A DNA stretch of 21,428 bases from JBDTSW01 sp039930945 (GCA_039930945.1 JBDTSW010000027.1:1-21428), one strand, 5' to 3'. Shown: positions 15,027 through 21,428, numbered from the stretch's first letter. Notes: generated by a model from the letters alone, not told the origin. Made by a program: numbers and translations.

Positions 15027-16166
15027 CTAGCTGTACTTGTCCCAGGCCCTGAGGTCGTCGGTGGGGTTGGTGAAATGCCCACCCTGATACCAGCCGGGCG
15101 CCGACCAGATCTCGAAGTGCAGGTGGCAGCCGCTGGCGTTGCCGGTGTCGCTGACGAAGCCGATCCGCTCGCCGGTGCGGACCTTGGAGCCCTCCCGCGC
15201 GCGGCCCTTCTTCTTCATGTGCATGTAGACGAAGTCGCGGCCGGTGCCCTTGCCATCGATCACCAGGTAGTAGCCGGCCGACGAGTGGTAGCGCCGCCAC
15301 TCGACCTTGCCCCCCCGCGCAGCTTCCAGGGTCGAGCCGCACTTGGCGAAGACGTCCTGGCCCTGATGCCCGCGGCCGGCGCCGATGCTGTCGCCATAGC
15401 TGTGGCGGGCGCGCACCGGGAACTTGTAGTCGTAGTAGGCGAACTTGGCGTTCCTGGTGGTGTCGACTGTGCCGCTGTGGGCCGGGCCGAGCTCGAACCG
15501 GTACTTGCCGTTCGGAGCCGGCTTGCCGCCGTCGGCGCGACCGTTCCACTTGGCGGTGTTGTCGACGAACGGCTTGCGGTTGTCCTGGACCCAGCTGCGG
15601 ATCACCTTTCCGCTCTTGCGGCGGACGACCTGGATGCGGACGTCGGTGGCCTCGCCGCGGAACATGTACTTGACCTTGGCGTCGCGCTGGGAGTAGTAGA
15701 AGACCGTCGCCGGGCTCGCGGCGGCGCGGTCGAGGTCGAAGTTCCCACCGTCGGGGATCTGGTCGGGGTCGACGATCGTGAGTTGCTCGGGGGAGGTGTC
15801 GCTGGCGACCCTGTCGGCGACCTTCGGCTTGCCGCTCTCGGCGCCGTCGGGGACCTCGGCCTTGACCGAGCGGCGCCCGGTCGAGGTGGGCTCGACGTCG
15901 ATGCGCCCGTCGGCGCCGTTGAAGGAAACCGTGCGGACGTCTTTCAGGTGCTTGCCCACCAGCTCGACCTTGGACCCGGCGGTGGCCTTGCGGACCCCGG
16001 CGCACGTGCTCAGGCAGCGGACATCGGTGAGCCTGGGAGGATCGGCGGGGTTGACCCCTCCGCCGCCCCCGGCCCAGGCCCCCCCGGCCAGCGTCAGGGT
16101 CGCGACTACGGTCGCGATGACGATGCTGTTCATCTGTGCGCGCGGGCGGCGGCGATCGGCGCTCAT
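15027..16166 (-). CDS. secreted M23 (LytM-like) peptidoglycan peptidase
   Basis: This 379-residue exported wall hydrolase has a signal peptide (residues 1-32, hydrophobic core SIVIATVVATLTLAGGAWA), a Gly-rich spacer, and an IPT/TIG-like domain with CLSTC (RLTDVRCLSTCAGVRKA, about 46-62, continuing to about 118). A second beta region follows, and the M23 domain is at the C-terminus. The zinc and catalytic residues are complete: His267 and Asp271 in HQGQD, YMHM, and His348-L-His350 in HLHFEIW. M23 enzymes cut peptide cross-links of peptidoglycan. ATG at 16166 has a strong Shine-Dalgarno, AGAAGGAG, eight bases upstream; an ATG eleven codons later is the alternative. It is the first gene behind a c-di-AMP riboswitch and heads a three-gene operon with its paralogue and a flippase. 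Confidence 0.92.
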   Translation of the reverse strand: MSADRRRPRAQMNSIVIATVVATLTLAGGAWAGGGGGVNPADPPRLTDVRCLSTCAGVRKATAGSKVELVGKHLKDVRTVSFNGADGRIDVEPTSTGRRSVKAEVPDGAESGKPKVADRVASDTSPEQLTIVDPDQIPDGGNFDLDRAAASPATVFYYSQRDAKVKYMFRGEATDVRIQVVRRKSGKVIRSWVQDNRKPFVDNTAKWNGRADGGKPAPNGKYRFELGPAHSGTVDTTRNAKFAYYDYKFPVRARHSYGDSIGAGRGHQGQDVFAKCGSTLEAARGGKVEWRRYHSSAGYYLVIDGKGTGRDFVYMHMKKKGRAREGSKVRTGERIGFVSDTGNASGCHLHFEIWSAPGWYQGGHFTNPTDDLRAWDKYS

Positions 16167-16174
16167 GCCTGATA

Positions 16175-16182
16175 CTCCTTCT
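16175..16182 (-). promoter_or_regulatory. Shine-Dalgarno of the M23 gene, target of riboswitch control
   Basis: AGAAGGAG on the minus strand ends eight bases before ATG 16166 and fixes that start. It begins five bases after the last base pair of the aptamer's closing stem. It could pair over seven positions with CUCUUUC at 16222-16216 inside the aptamer, a possible off-state (inference). Confidence 0.7.
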
Positions 16183-16186
16183 CCGG

Positions 16187-16326
16187 CCTGCGGGGTTAGC
16201 TGTCGGGCTCGCGCCGAAAGAGCAACGCTACGGACCATCCAGATCCGATTCGCCCCCGGGGTGGCTGATCACCGCCCCTTCGGTTCCCCCGCTCCCCGGC
16301 GAACTGGCCTCCGGGGACTCGGCAGG
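16187..16326 (-). ncRNA. c-di-AMP riboswitch (ydaO-yuaA type)
   Basis: The leader of the M23 operon carries the conserved blocks of the ydaO aptamer in order on the minus strand. These are the closing stem CCUGC (16326-16322) with GCAGG (16191-16187); CGAGUCC; a seven-base-pair hairpin UCCCCGG (16317-16311)/CCGGGGA (16299-16293); GGGGGAACC (16290-16282); GGGGGCGAAUC (16257-16247); and the highly conserved CCCGACAGCUAACC (16207-16194). This RNA binds two c-di-AMP molecules and in actinobacteria typically represses wall hydrolase genes. Only 20 bases separate it from the ATG and no terminator hairpin fits, so control is probably at translation or through Rho. The match is from memory of the consensus, not from a covariance search. 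Confidence 0.85.
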
Positions 16327-16337
16327 TTGGCTCGGCC

Positions 16338-16343
16338 AGTATA
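16338..16343 (-). promoter_or_regulatory. -10 box for the riboswitch-M23 operon
   Basis: TATACT on the minus strand is the closest to consensus in the window. It predicts a start near 16331, five bases before the first paired base of the aptamer, which fits a transcript that begins with the riboswitch. Confidence 0.65.
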
Positions 16344-16379
16344 TCCGCGGCCCCGGCCGCCGCCCGAGGCCTGCTCGAC

Positions 16380-16385
16380 TATCAT
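16380..16385 (+). promoter_or_regulatory. -10 box for the rplM operon
   Basis: TATCAT lies 60 bases before rplM and predicts a leader of about 53 bases starting near 16392. The leader can form a small GC hairpin around GGCGCGGCTTTTGCGCGC (16412-16430). No strong Shine-Dalgarno precedes the rplM ATG. It is divergent from the riboswitch promoter about 40 bases away. Confidence 0.45.
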
Positions 16386-16445
16386 GGTCTGGCCGCGCGA
16401 CGTGTACTCACGGGCGCGGCTTTTGCGCGCACCGGCGCTCAGCAG

Positions 16446-16880
16446 ATGAAGACTTTCGTAGCAACACCCGAGAACCGCCAGCGTGACTGGGTGATCGTGG
16501 ATGCCGAGGGCAAGACGCTCGGCCGGCTGTCGACCCAGATCGCCGATGTCCTGCGTGGCAAGCGCAAGCCCGAGTACACCCCGCACTGCGATGTCGGCGA
16601 CTACGTGGTCGTCGTCAACGCGGCCCAGATCCGGGTGACCGGCGACAAGAGGGCGGCCAAGCTATACCACCGCCACACCGGCTATCCCGGCGGGGTCCGC
16701 ACGCGGACCCTGGGCGAGATGCTCGCCCGCCAGCCCGAGGAGGTCATCCGCAAGGCGGTCCGCGGGATGCTTCCCCGCAATCGCCTCGCCCGCCAGCAGC
16801 TGACCAAGCTCAAGGTCTACGCCGGCCCCGAGCACCCGCACGCCGCGCAACAGCCGAAGCCGATGGAGGTCGATGCCTGA
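16446..16880 (+). CDS. rplM: 50S ribosomal protein L13
   Basis: L13 is an early-assembling protein of the large ribosomal subunit. The 144 residues match the family end to end: the opening MKTFVATPENRQRDWVIVDAEGKTLGRLST, the core YTPHCDVGDYVVVVNAAQIRVTGDK, the YHRHTGYPGG loop, and the signature region GMLPRNRLARQQLTKLKVYAGPEHPHAAQQP near 107-137. It is followed by rpsI with a one-base TGATG overlap, the universal rplM-rpsI pairing. GGAGG at 16865-16869 inside its last codons serves rpsI. The 5' leader might host autogenous control by L13, known in other bacteria, but I see no recognisable leader motif here. Confidence 0.98.
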   Translation: MKTFVATPENRQRDWVIVDAEGKTLGRLSTQIADVLRGKRKPEYTPHCDVGDYVVVVNAAQIRVTGDKRAAKLYHRHTGYPGGVRTRTLGEMLARQPEEVIRKAVRGMLPRNRLARQQLTKLKVYAGPEHPHAAQQPKPMEVDA

Positions 16881-17806
16881 TGGCCGACGACGAGACCCGC
16901 GACGACAAGCCCGAGCAGCCCCCCGCCGAGGAAGCTGCCGCAAAGGAAGCACCCACCGAGGAGCCCACCGCCGAAGAGCCAGCGGCCGACGGGCCCGAGG
17001 AATCGCCCGATGGTGCTAGCGACGAAGTCGCGGAAGCTGCGGTCGAACCTGCCGCCCCGTCCGAGCCCGACCCCGCCGACACCGGACGCGAAGCGGAGGA
17101 TGTCGGCGGAGAGTCTGCGGAGGATGTCGGCGGAGATACTCCGGAGGAACCCGCCGCCGAGGAGGCACCGGCCGAGGAACCCGCCGCCGAGGCCGACGCG
17201 CCTGAGCCGGAGGCTGGCGAAGAGCCAAAGAAGGCGAAGGACGCGCCCCCCGGCGCCGAGCTCGAGCCGATCGCGATCGAGCCGGACCGCCCGCTCTCGG
17301 CCGAGGAGCGTGCCCGCGCCGAGGCCGAGGCCGAGGAGCGCGCCAGCCGCGACGCCGCGGCGACCGACGACCCGAGCCCGGACGAGCCGGTTGCCCGCGC
17401 CGCGGTCAAGCTCGCCGCCGACACCCGCATCCAGGCCACCGGCAAGCGCAAGAGCTCGATCGCACGGGTGATCGTGCAGCCGGGCAAGGGCGCGTTCGAG
17501 ATCAACTCCCACGCCCTCGAGGAATACTTCCCACGCCACCAGCATCAGACGCTGGCGCGCCAGCCGCTCGTTACCGCCGGCTATGAGGGGGCCGTCGACG
17601 TCCGCGTCCGCGTTCATGGCGGCGGCATCTCCGGCCAGGCCGGGGCGGTCCGCCACGGCGTCGCCCGAGCGCTGACGGAGATCGACCCGGAGCTGCGGGG
17701 CGAGCTCAAGCGCCGCGGGCTGCTGACCCGCGACGCCCGCAAGAAGGAACGCCGCAAGGCGGGGCTGAAGAAGGCCCGCAAGCGGCCGCAGTTCTCCAAG
17801 CGCTAG
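16880..17806 (+). CDS. rpsI: 30S ribosomal protein S9 with long acidic N-terminal extension
   Basis: S9 sits in the head of the small subunit; its basic C-terminal tail reaches the P-site tRNA. The S9 domain here begins near residue 184 (IQATGKRKSSIARV, GKRKS at 188-192), continues through GGGISGQAGAVRHGVARAL and LTRDARKKERRKAG, and ends KRPQFSKR, all intact. The first roughly 180 residues are an Ala/Glu/Pro/Asp-rich, strongly acidic, repetitive and probably disordered extension, making the protein 308 residues instead of about 130-170. There is no stop or better start before the core: ATG 16880 has GGAGG ten bases upstream and overlaps the rplM stop by one base. The glmM GTG start overlaps its TAG stop (TAGTG). 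Confidence 0.95.
   Translation: MADDETRDDKPEQPPAEEAAAKEAPTEEPTAEEPAADGPEESPDGASDEVAEAAVEPAAPSEPDPADTGREAEDVGGESAEDVGGDTPEEPAAEEAPAEEPAAEADAPEPEAGEEPKKAKDAPPGAELEPIAIEPDRPLSAEERARAEAEAEERASRDAAATDDPSPDEPVARAAVKLAADTRIQATGKRKSSIARVIVQPGKGAFEINSHALEEYFPRHQHQTLARQPLVTAGYEGAVDVRVRVHGGGISGQAGAVRHGVARALTEIDPELRGELKRRGLLTRDARKKERRKAGLKKARKRPQFSKR
17093..17140 (+). repeat. 24-base tandem duplication inside the S9 extension
   Basis: Two in-frame 24-base units, 17093-17116 and 17117-17140, share the first 20 bases exactly (GCGGAGGATGTCGGCGGAGA). They encode AEDVGGES and AEDVGGDT. This shows that the acidic extension grows by slippage or duplication in multiples of three. Confidence 0.9.
17144..17192 (+). 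repeat. 30-base-period direct repeat inside the S9 extension
   Basis: The 19-base sequence at 17144-17162 (GAGGAACCCGCCGCCGAGG) recurs at 17174-17192, encoding EEPAAE twice. It lies just after the 24-base duplication and supports the same expansion process. Confidence 0.85.
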
Positions 17807-19137
17807 TGCCCCGCAGGCTGTTCGGCACCGACGGCGTCCGCGGGGTCGCGGGCGAGGTGCTGACCGCGGAGCTTGCCACCGCGCTCGGCCACGCCGCCGC
17901 GGAGGTGGCCGCAGCGGAACGCCCGCAGGTACTGATCGTCCGCGACACCCGCGACTCGGGGCCGATGCTCGAGGCTGCGCTCGCCGCCGGCATCGCCCAG
18001 GGCGGTGGGGACGCGCTCCTCGGCGGAGTGCTGCCGACGCCGGCCGCCTCCGTGCTGGTCCGCCGCCACGGGCTGGACCTGGCGGCGGTGGTCTCGGCCT
18101 CCCACAACGTCTGGAGCGACAACGGGATCAAGTTCTTCAGCGCCGACGGCGCCAAGCTGGCCCCCGAAGCCGAGGCGCGGATCGAGGCGCTGGTCTCCGA
18201 CCGCCTCGGCCCGGGGCCGGGCGAAGCCACGGACGCCGCTGAGATCGGCCGCGTGCGCTCGCTCGAGGGCGCGCTCGACGACTACCTGCGGCAGCTCAAC
18301 ACCGCCTTCGACCTCGACCTCTCGGGCCGCAGCGTCGTCCTCGACTGCGCTCACGGCGCCACCTACAGGGCCGCCCCGGCGATCTTCGAGCGACTCGGGG
18401 CGACGGTGGAGGCGATCGCGGTCGACCCCGATGGTCGCAACATCAACGCCGGGGTCGGCTCGACCCAGCCGCAGGCGTTGGCCGAGCGCGTCGCCGCCTC
18501 TCCCGCCGAGATCGGGTTCGCCTTCGACGGCGACGGCGACCGCGTGATCGCGGTGGACGGCACCGGCGCCGTGCGCGACGGCGACGAGCTGATCGCGATC
18601 GTCGCCCGCCACCTCGAGCGCAGCGGCGCGCTCGACGGGGGCGTCGCGGTCACGGTGATGACCAACTACGGGTTCCACACGGCGATGCGCGAGGCCGGGA
18701 TAGAGGTGGCGACCACGGATGTCGGCGACCGGCACGTCTCGGTGGCGCTGCGCGACCGTGGCTGGTCGCTGGGCGGCGAGCAGTCGGGACATCTGATCTG
18801 GACCGGGTTCGCGCCCACCGGCGACGGCATCGCCGCGGCGCTGCTGATGATCGCCGCCCTCGGCGACGGCGCCCTCGCCGACGCCAGGCCCTTTCAGCGC
18901 CTGCCCCAGATGCTGCGCAACGTCGCCGTGCGTGACCGCGAGGCTTCGGCCGGCGCGACCGGGCTCTGGGAGGCGGTCGAGCGCGAGAGCGCCGCGCTGG
19001 AGGGCCGCGGGCGGGTGCTGGTGCGCCCATCCGGCACGGAGCCGCTGGTCCGGGTGATGGTCGAAGCGCCGGACGAGGACGAGTGTGGGGCCGTCTGTGA
19101 CCGGCTGGTCGCGGTGGTCGAGCGCGAGCTCGGTTAG
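17806..19137 (+). CDS. glmM: phosphoglucosamine mutase
   Basis: GlmM converts glucosamine 6-phosphate to glucosamine 1-phosphate on the way to UDP-GlcNAc. The 443 residues have all four domains: FGTDGVRG at 6-13, the phosphoserine loop SASHN with Ser99, the magnesium loop DGDGDR (Asp241, 243, 245), the sugar-binding GGEQSGH, and the phosphate-binding RPSGTEPLVRVMVEA near the C-terminus. The residue after SASHN is Val102 where nearly all relatives have Pro (SASHNP). The start is GTG at 17806, overlapping the rpsI stop by one base (TAGTG), and it gives the canonical RLFGTDG opening. GlmS, the preceding enzyme in the pathway, is encoded next after an 89-base gap. Confidence 0.96.
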   Translation: MPRRLFGTDGVRGVAGEVLTAELATALGHAAAEVAAAERPQVLIVRDTRDSGPMLEAALAAGIAQGGGDALLGGVLPTPAASVLVRRHGLDLAAVVSASHNVWSDNGIKFFSADGAKLAPEAEARIEALVSDRLGPGPGEATDAAEIGRVRSLEGALDDYLRQLNTAFDLDLSGRSVVLDCAHGATYRAAPAIFERLGATVEAIAVDPDGRNINAGVGSTQPQALAERVAASPAEIGFAFDGDGDRVIAVDGTGAVRDGDELIAIVARHLERSGALDGGVAVTVMTNYGFHTAMREAGIEVATTDVGDRHVSVALRDRGWSLGGEQSGHLIWTGFAPTGDGIAAALLMIAALGDGALADARPFQRLPQMLRNVAVRDREASAGATGLWEAVERESAALEGRGRVLVRPSGTEPLVRVMVEAPDEDECGAVCDRLVAVVERELG

Positions 19138-19155
19138 GCTCCTCGGGCCGGCGCG

Positions 19156-19176
19156 GGCGCTTCGCTGCGCCATTTT
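19156..19176 (+). terminator. weak intrinsic terminator candidate after glmM
   Basis: A five-base-pair stem GGCGC (19156-19160)/GCGCC (19167-19171) with loop TTCGCT is followed by ATTTTG. The stem is short and the T run only four, so termination would be partial at best. Confidence 0.35.
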
Positions 19177-19186
19177 GCGAATCGCA
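19176..19186. promoter_or_regulatory. 11-base palindrome upstream of glmS, possible operator
   Basis: TGCGA-A-TCGCA is a perfect inverted repeat lying where the -35 region of the glmS promoter (-10 at 19197) should be. A repressor or activator site is possible; nothing in the window identifies the protein. Chance occurrence is not excluded. Confidence 0.25.
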
Positions 19187-19196
19187 GGCACACCAA

Positions 19197-19202
19197 TACC
19201 CT
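19197..19202 (+). promoter_or_regulatory. -10 box for glmS
   Basis: TACCCT predicts a start near 19209 and an 18-base leader without a recognisable Shine-Dalgarno before ATG 19227. There is no room for a glmS ribozyme. Confidence 0.4.
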
Positions 19203-19226
19203 GTTCGCTCTCCCCATCAAGTCCTC

Positions 19227-21080
19227 ATGTGCGGAATCGTTGGATACGTCGGCAAGCGCCCGTGCCGGGACCTGCTGGTCGCCGGACTCGAAAAGCTCGA
19301 GTACCGCGGCTACGACTCGGCAGGCATCGCGCTGCTCGAAGATGGGACGATCGACACCGTGCGCGCGGTCGGCAACCTTGCGAACCTGCGCGAGGCCGTC
19401 GGCATGGACGGCGACGGTGGCGTCGCGGTGGCCGCGCCCCCGGCGACGATCGGGCTCGCGCACACGCGCTGGGCTACACACGGGCGGGTCACCGAGTCGA
19501 ACGCCCACCCGCACGGCGACTGCCACGGCAGCGTCCAGATCGTGCTCAACGGAATCGTCGAGAACCACTCGGAGCTGCGCCGTGAGCTCGAGTCCGACGG
19601 CCACGTCTTCAGCTCGGAGACCGACGCCGAGATCGTCGCCCACCTGATCGAGCGCCATTACGACGGCGACCTGACCGAGGCGGTGCGCGCCGCCTTCAAC
19701 GAGCTCCGCGGGCACTACGCGTTCGCGGCGATGCACGCCGAGCAGCCCGAGACGCTCGTGGCCGCCCGCCAGGAGTGCCCGCTGATCGTCGGCATCGGCG
19801 ATGACGAGACCTTCGTCGCCTCGGCGATTCCCGCCTTCCTCGCCGAGACCCGGCAGGTGATGCTGATCGAGAACGGGGACATCGTCACCGTAAAGCGCGG
19901 CTCCGCCAGCGTGATCGACGCGCAGGGAGCCCCGCTCGGGCGCGACGTCGAGGAGGTCACCTGGGACGAAGAGGCCGCCGAGAAGGGCGGCAATCCGACC
20001 TTCATGATGAAGGAGATCCACGAGCAGCCGGATGCCGTCGCCGAGACGATCGCCGACCGGCTGCCGGCGACCGACCGCGTCGACCTCTCCGAGCTCGAGC
20101 TCGACCCGGACTTCGTCAGGGAAATGCGGCGGATCGTGATCGTCGCCTGCGGCACCTCCTACCACGCGGGCCTCGTCGGGCGATATGCGATCGAGCAGTG
20201 GGCCCGGATCCCGGTGGAGATGGACGTCGCCTCCGAGTACCGCTACCGCGACCCGGTGGTGGGGCCGGATGACCTCGTGATCGGCATCACCCAGTCCGGC
20301 GAGACGGCCGACACGCTGGCGGCGCTGCGCCTCGCCCGCGAGCGCGGGGCGACCGTGTTGGCGCTGACCAACATCATGGGAAGCCAGGCGACCCGCGACG
20401 CCGACGCGGTGCTGTTCACCCGGGCCGGGCTTGAGATCGGCGTCGCCGCAACCAAGACCTTCACCAGCCAGGTGGCGGCGATGTACCTGCTCGGGCTGTG
20501 GCTCGCGCAGACGCGCGGCACGCTCTCGGGCAAGCGGATCGGCGGGTTGATCGCCGAGCTCAAGGGAATCCCCTCGAAGATCGAGGAGACGCTGGCGAAC
20601 ACCGACGAGCGCGTGCGCGCGATCGCTCGCAGCCACCACACCCAGCGCTTCTTCCTCTACCTCGGCCGCAACATCGGCCTGCCGATCTGCCTCGAGGGCG
20701 CGCTCAAGCTGAAGGAGATCTCCTACATCCCCACCGACGCCTACGCGGCGGGCGAGATGAAGCACGGGCCGATCGCGCTGCTCGACGAGTCGACGCCCGT
20801 CGTCGTCGTCGCCACCGACAGCCCGGTCCTGGAGAAGGTCCTCTCCAACGTCTCCGAGGTGCGCGCCCGCGGCGCCGACGTGATCGCGGTGGCGACCGAG
20901 GGTTCGGTCGAGACGGCGGCGGCGGCGGACCAGACGCTGTTCGTGCCGCGCACCGACTGGGTGTTGCAGCCGATCCTGGCGATCCTTCCGCTGCAGCTCC
21001 TCGCCTATCACATCGCCCGGTTGAATGACCTCAACGTCGACCAGCCGCGAAACCTCGCCAAGACCGTCACCGTCGAGTAG
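19227..21080 (+). CDS. glmS: glutamine-fructose-6-phosphate aminotransferase (isomerising)
   Basis: GlmS makes glucosamine 6-phosphate from fructose 6-phosphate and glutamine, the entry step to peptidoglycan amino sugars. The 617 residues show the Ntn-type glutaminase domain with Cys2 as nucleophile once Met1 is removed (MCGIVGYVG), YRGYDSAG at 26-33, TRWATHG at 80-86 and LNGIVENHSEL. Two SIS isomerase domains follow: CGTSYHAG (Cys308) and TQSGETADT (355-363) in the first, and the HGPIALL/GRNIGLPICLEGALKLKEISYI blocks in the second. The C-terminus DQPRNLAKTVTVE closes the active site. Length and motifs are fully normal. It follows glmM, so two consecutive steps are clustered, but it has its own promoter. 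acpS begins 19 bases after its stop. Confidence 0.97.
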   Translation: MCGIVGYVGKRPCRDLLVAGLEKLEYRGYDSAGIALLEDGTIDTVRAVGNLANLREAVGMDGDGGVAVAAPPATIGLAHTRWATHGRVTESNAHPHGDCHGSVQIVLNGIVENHSELRRELESDGHVFSSETDAEIVAHLIERHYDGDLTEAVRAAFNELRGHYAFAAMHAEQPETLVAARQECPLIVGIGDDETFVASAIPAFLAETRQVMLIENGDIVTVKRGSASVIDAQGAPLGRDVEEVTWDEEAAEKGGNPTFMMKEIHEQPDAVAETIADRLPATDRVDLSELELDPDFVREMRRIVIVACGTSYHAGLVGRYAIEQWARIPVEMDVASEYRYRDPVVGPDDLVIGITQSGETADTLAALRLARERGATVLALTNIMGSQATRDADAVLFTRAGLEIGVAATKTFTSQVAAMYLLGLWLAQTRGTLSGKRIGGLIAELKGIPSKIEETLANTDERVRAIARSHHTQRFFLYLGRNIGLPICLEGALKLKEISYIPTDAYAAGEMKHGPIALLDESTPVVVVATDSPVLEKVLSNVSEVRARGADVIAVATEGSVETAAAADQTLFVPRTDWVLQPILAILPLQLLAYHIARLNDLNVDQPRNLAKTVTVE

Positions 21081-21099
21081 CCGGGGGGGCCGGCGAACG

Positions 21100-21408
21100 A
21101 TGTACGACGAGCTCGCCGCCGGCGGCGGCATCGACCTGATCGAGGTCGGGCGCCTGGAGCGGGCTCTGCAGCGCCGCCCGCGCCTGGCTCAGCGGCTCTT
21201 CCGCCCAGGCGAGCTGGCCTACGCGGGCTCCCGGCACAGGCCCGCCATGCACCTGGCGGCACGCTTCGCGGCGAAGGAGGCTGCGGTCAAGGCCCTGCGC
21301 GCGCGGGCGGTCCCGCTGCGTGACTTCGAGGTCGAGGGGGGTGGCGGTGAGGCTCCGCGTCTGCGCCTGCACGGGGCCGCCGCCGCGTCGAGCTGGATCT
21401 CTCGCTGA
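21100..21408 (+). CDS. acpS: holo-[acyl-carrier-protein] synthase, apparent frameshift near the C-terminus
   Basis: AcpS transfers 4'-phosphopantetheine from CoA to the acyl carrier protein. The product shows the metal-binding GIDLIEVGRLERAL near the N-terminus (residues 9-22), the RLFRPGELAYA segment and the second signature LAARFAAKEAAVKAL, then EGGGGEAPRLRLHG. After GAAAA the frame reads SSWISR and stops at 21406-21408, giving only 102 residues. In another frame the DNA from 21384 to the window end reads RVELDLSLTHTRLIA, which matches the expected AcpS ending (ELxVSLTHTR). About ten residues between LHG and that strand are also missing. A frame-changing deletion, real or from assembly, is likely. 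ATG at 21100 lacks a clear Shine-Dalgarno but gives the family N-terminus. Confidence 0.8.
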   Translation: MYDELAAGGGIDLIEVGRLERALQRRPRLAQRLFRPGELAYAGSRHRPAMHLAARFAAKEAAVKALRARAVPLRDFEVEGGGGEAPRLRLHGAAAASSWISR

Positions 21409-21428
21409 CCCACACCCGGTTGATCGCG

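Noticed and set aside
16167..16238. Longer N-terminus for the first M23 gene starting at 16238
   Set aside because: It would translate the conserved 3' half of the riboswitch, and AGAAGGAG sits at ideal distance from ATG 16166.
17010..17471. Separate gene in the S9 extension, in another frame
   Set aside because: The Arg/Pro-rich product without domains is a shadow of the repetitive acidic extension; rpsI itself has a Shine-Dalgarno and overlap-supported start.
19138..19226. glmS ribozyme or riboswitch
   Set aside because: The gap is only 89 bases, the predicted leader is 18 bases, and no ribozyme core is seen.
19134..21131. A 665-codon open frame on the minus strand opposite glmS
   Set aside because: It is antisense to a complete, motif-perfect glmS, its product is Arg/Asp/Gly/Val-rich without domains, and long antisense frames are expected at about 70% G+C.

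Overview
The window is about 70% G+C and looks like a chromosomal housekeeping segment from a deep-branching actinobacterium, most likely of the Thermoleophilia/Solirubrobacterales type. The signs are the rplM-rpsI-glmM-(glmS)-acpS order, a class 2 OMP decarboxylase, a GuaB3-type IMP dehydrogenase next to guaA, and a c-di-AMP (ydaO-type) riboswitch ahead of an M23 peptidase. The lineage is inferred from protein character only. No tRNA, rRNA, CRISPR array, insertion sequence or phage gene was seen. No gene-free stretch exceeds 300 bases.

Layout. 1-1496 (minus): a metallophosphoesterase, a Cys/Gly/Pro-rich lipoprotein and the start of a PknB-like Ser/Thr kinase, packed as one operon. 1553-2809 (plus): an M48 membrane protease, divergent from that operon across a symmetric -10 element. 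2817-3752 (minus): a GalE-like sugar epimerase. 3841-5505 (plus): argS, whose HIGH signature reads TVAG. 5572-8353 (plus): HU, pyrF (apparently starting at CTG), a membrane-anchored LysM protein and a D-Ala-D-Ala carboxypeptidase. 8403-9392 (plus): a PfkB-family fructose-1-phosphate kinase. 9393-9568: promoter, possible small RNA, clear intrinsic terminator, second promoter. 9569-12416 (plus): guaB3-guaA. 12421-16343 (minus): a cell-envelope operon, read as riboswitch, M23 peptidase, diverged M23 paralogue, flippase. 16380-21428 (plus): rplM-rpsI-glmM, then glmS and acpS. acpS has an apparent frameshift near its end.

Themes. Cell-wall metabolism dominates: glmS and glmM feed UDP-GlcNAc synthesis, two M23 proteins and a PBP remodel peptidoglycan, a flippase moves lipid-linked precursors, and a Ser/Thr kinase and LysM protein are likely wall-associated. 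c-di-AMP appears to control one of these operons through RNA. Many genes have a TANNNT -10 element. At two clear cases (argS and the epimerase) it lies exactly six bases before the start codon, which implies leaderless mRNAs.

Best candidates for a second look: the c-di-AMP riboswitch operon, the arginyl-tRNA synthetase lacking both HIGH histidines, the roughly 180-residue acidic extension on ribosomal protein S9, the small terminator-ended transcript before guaB3, the leaderless start geometry, and the broken acpS frame. None amounts to a clearly new multi-gene system.
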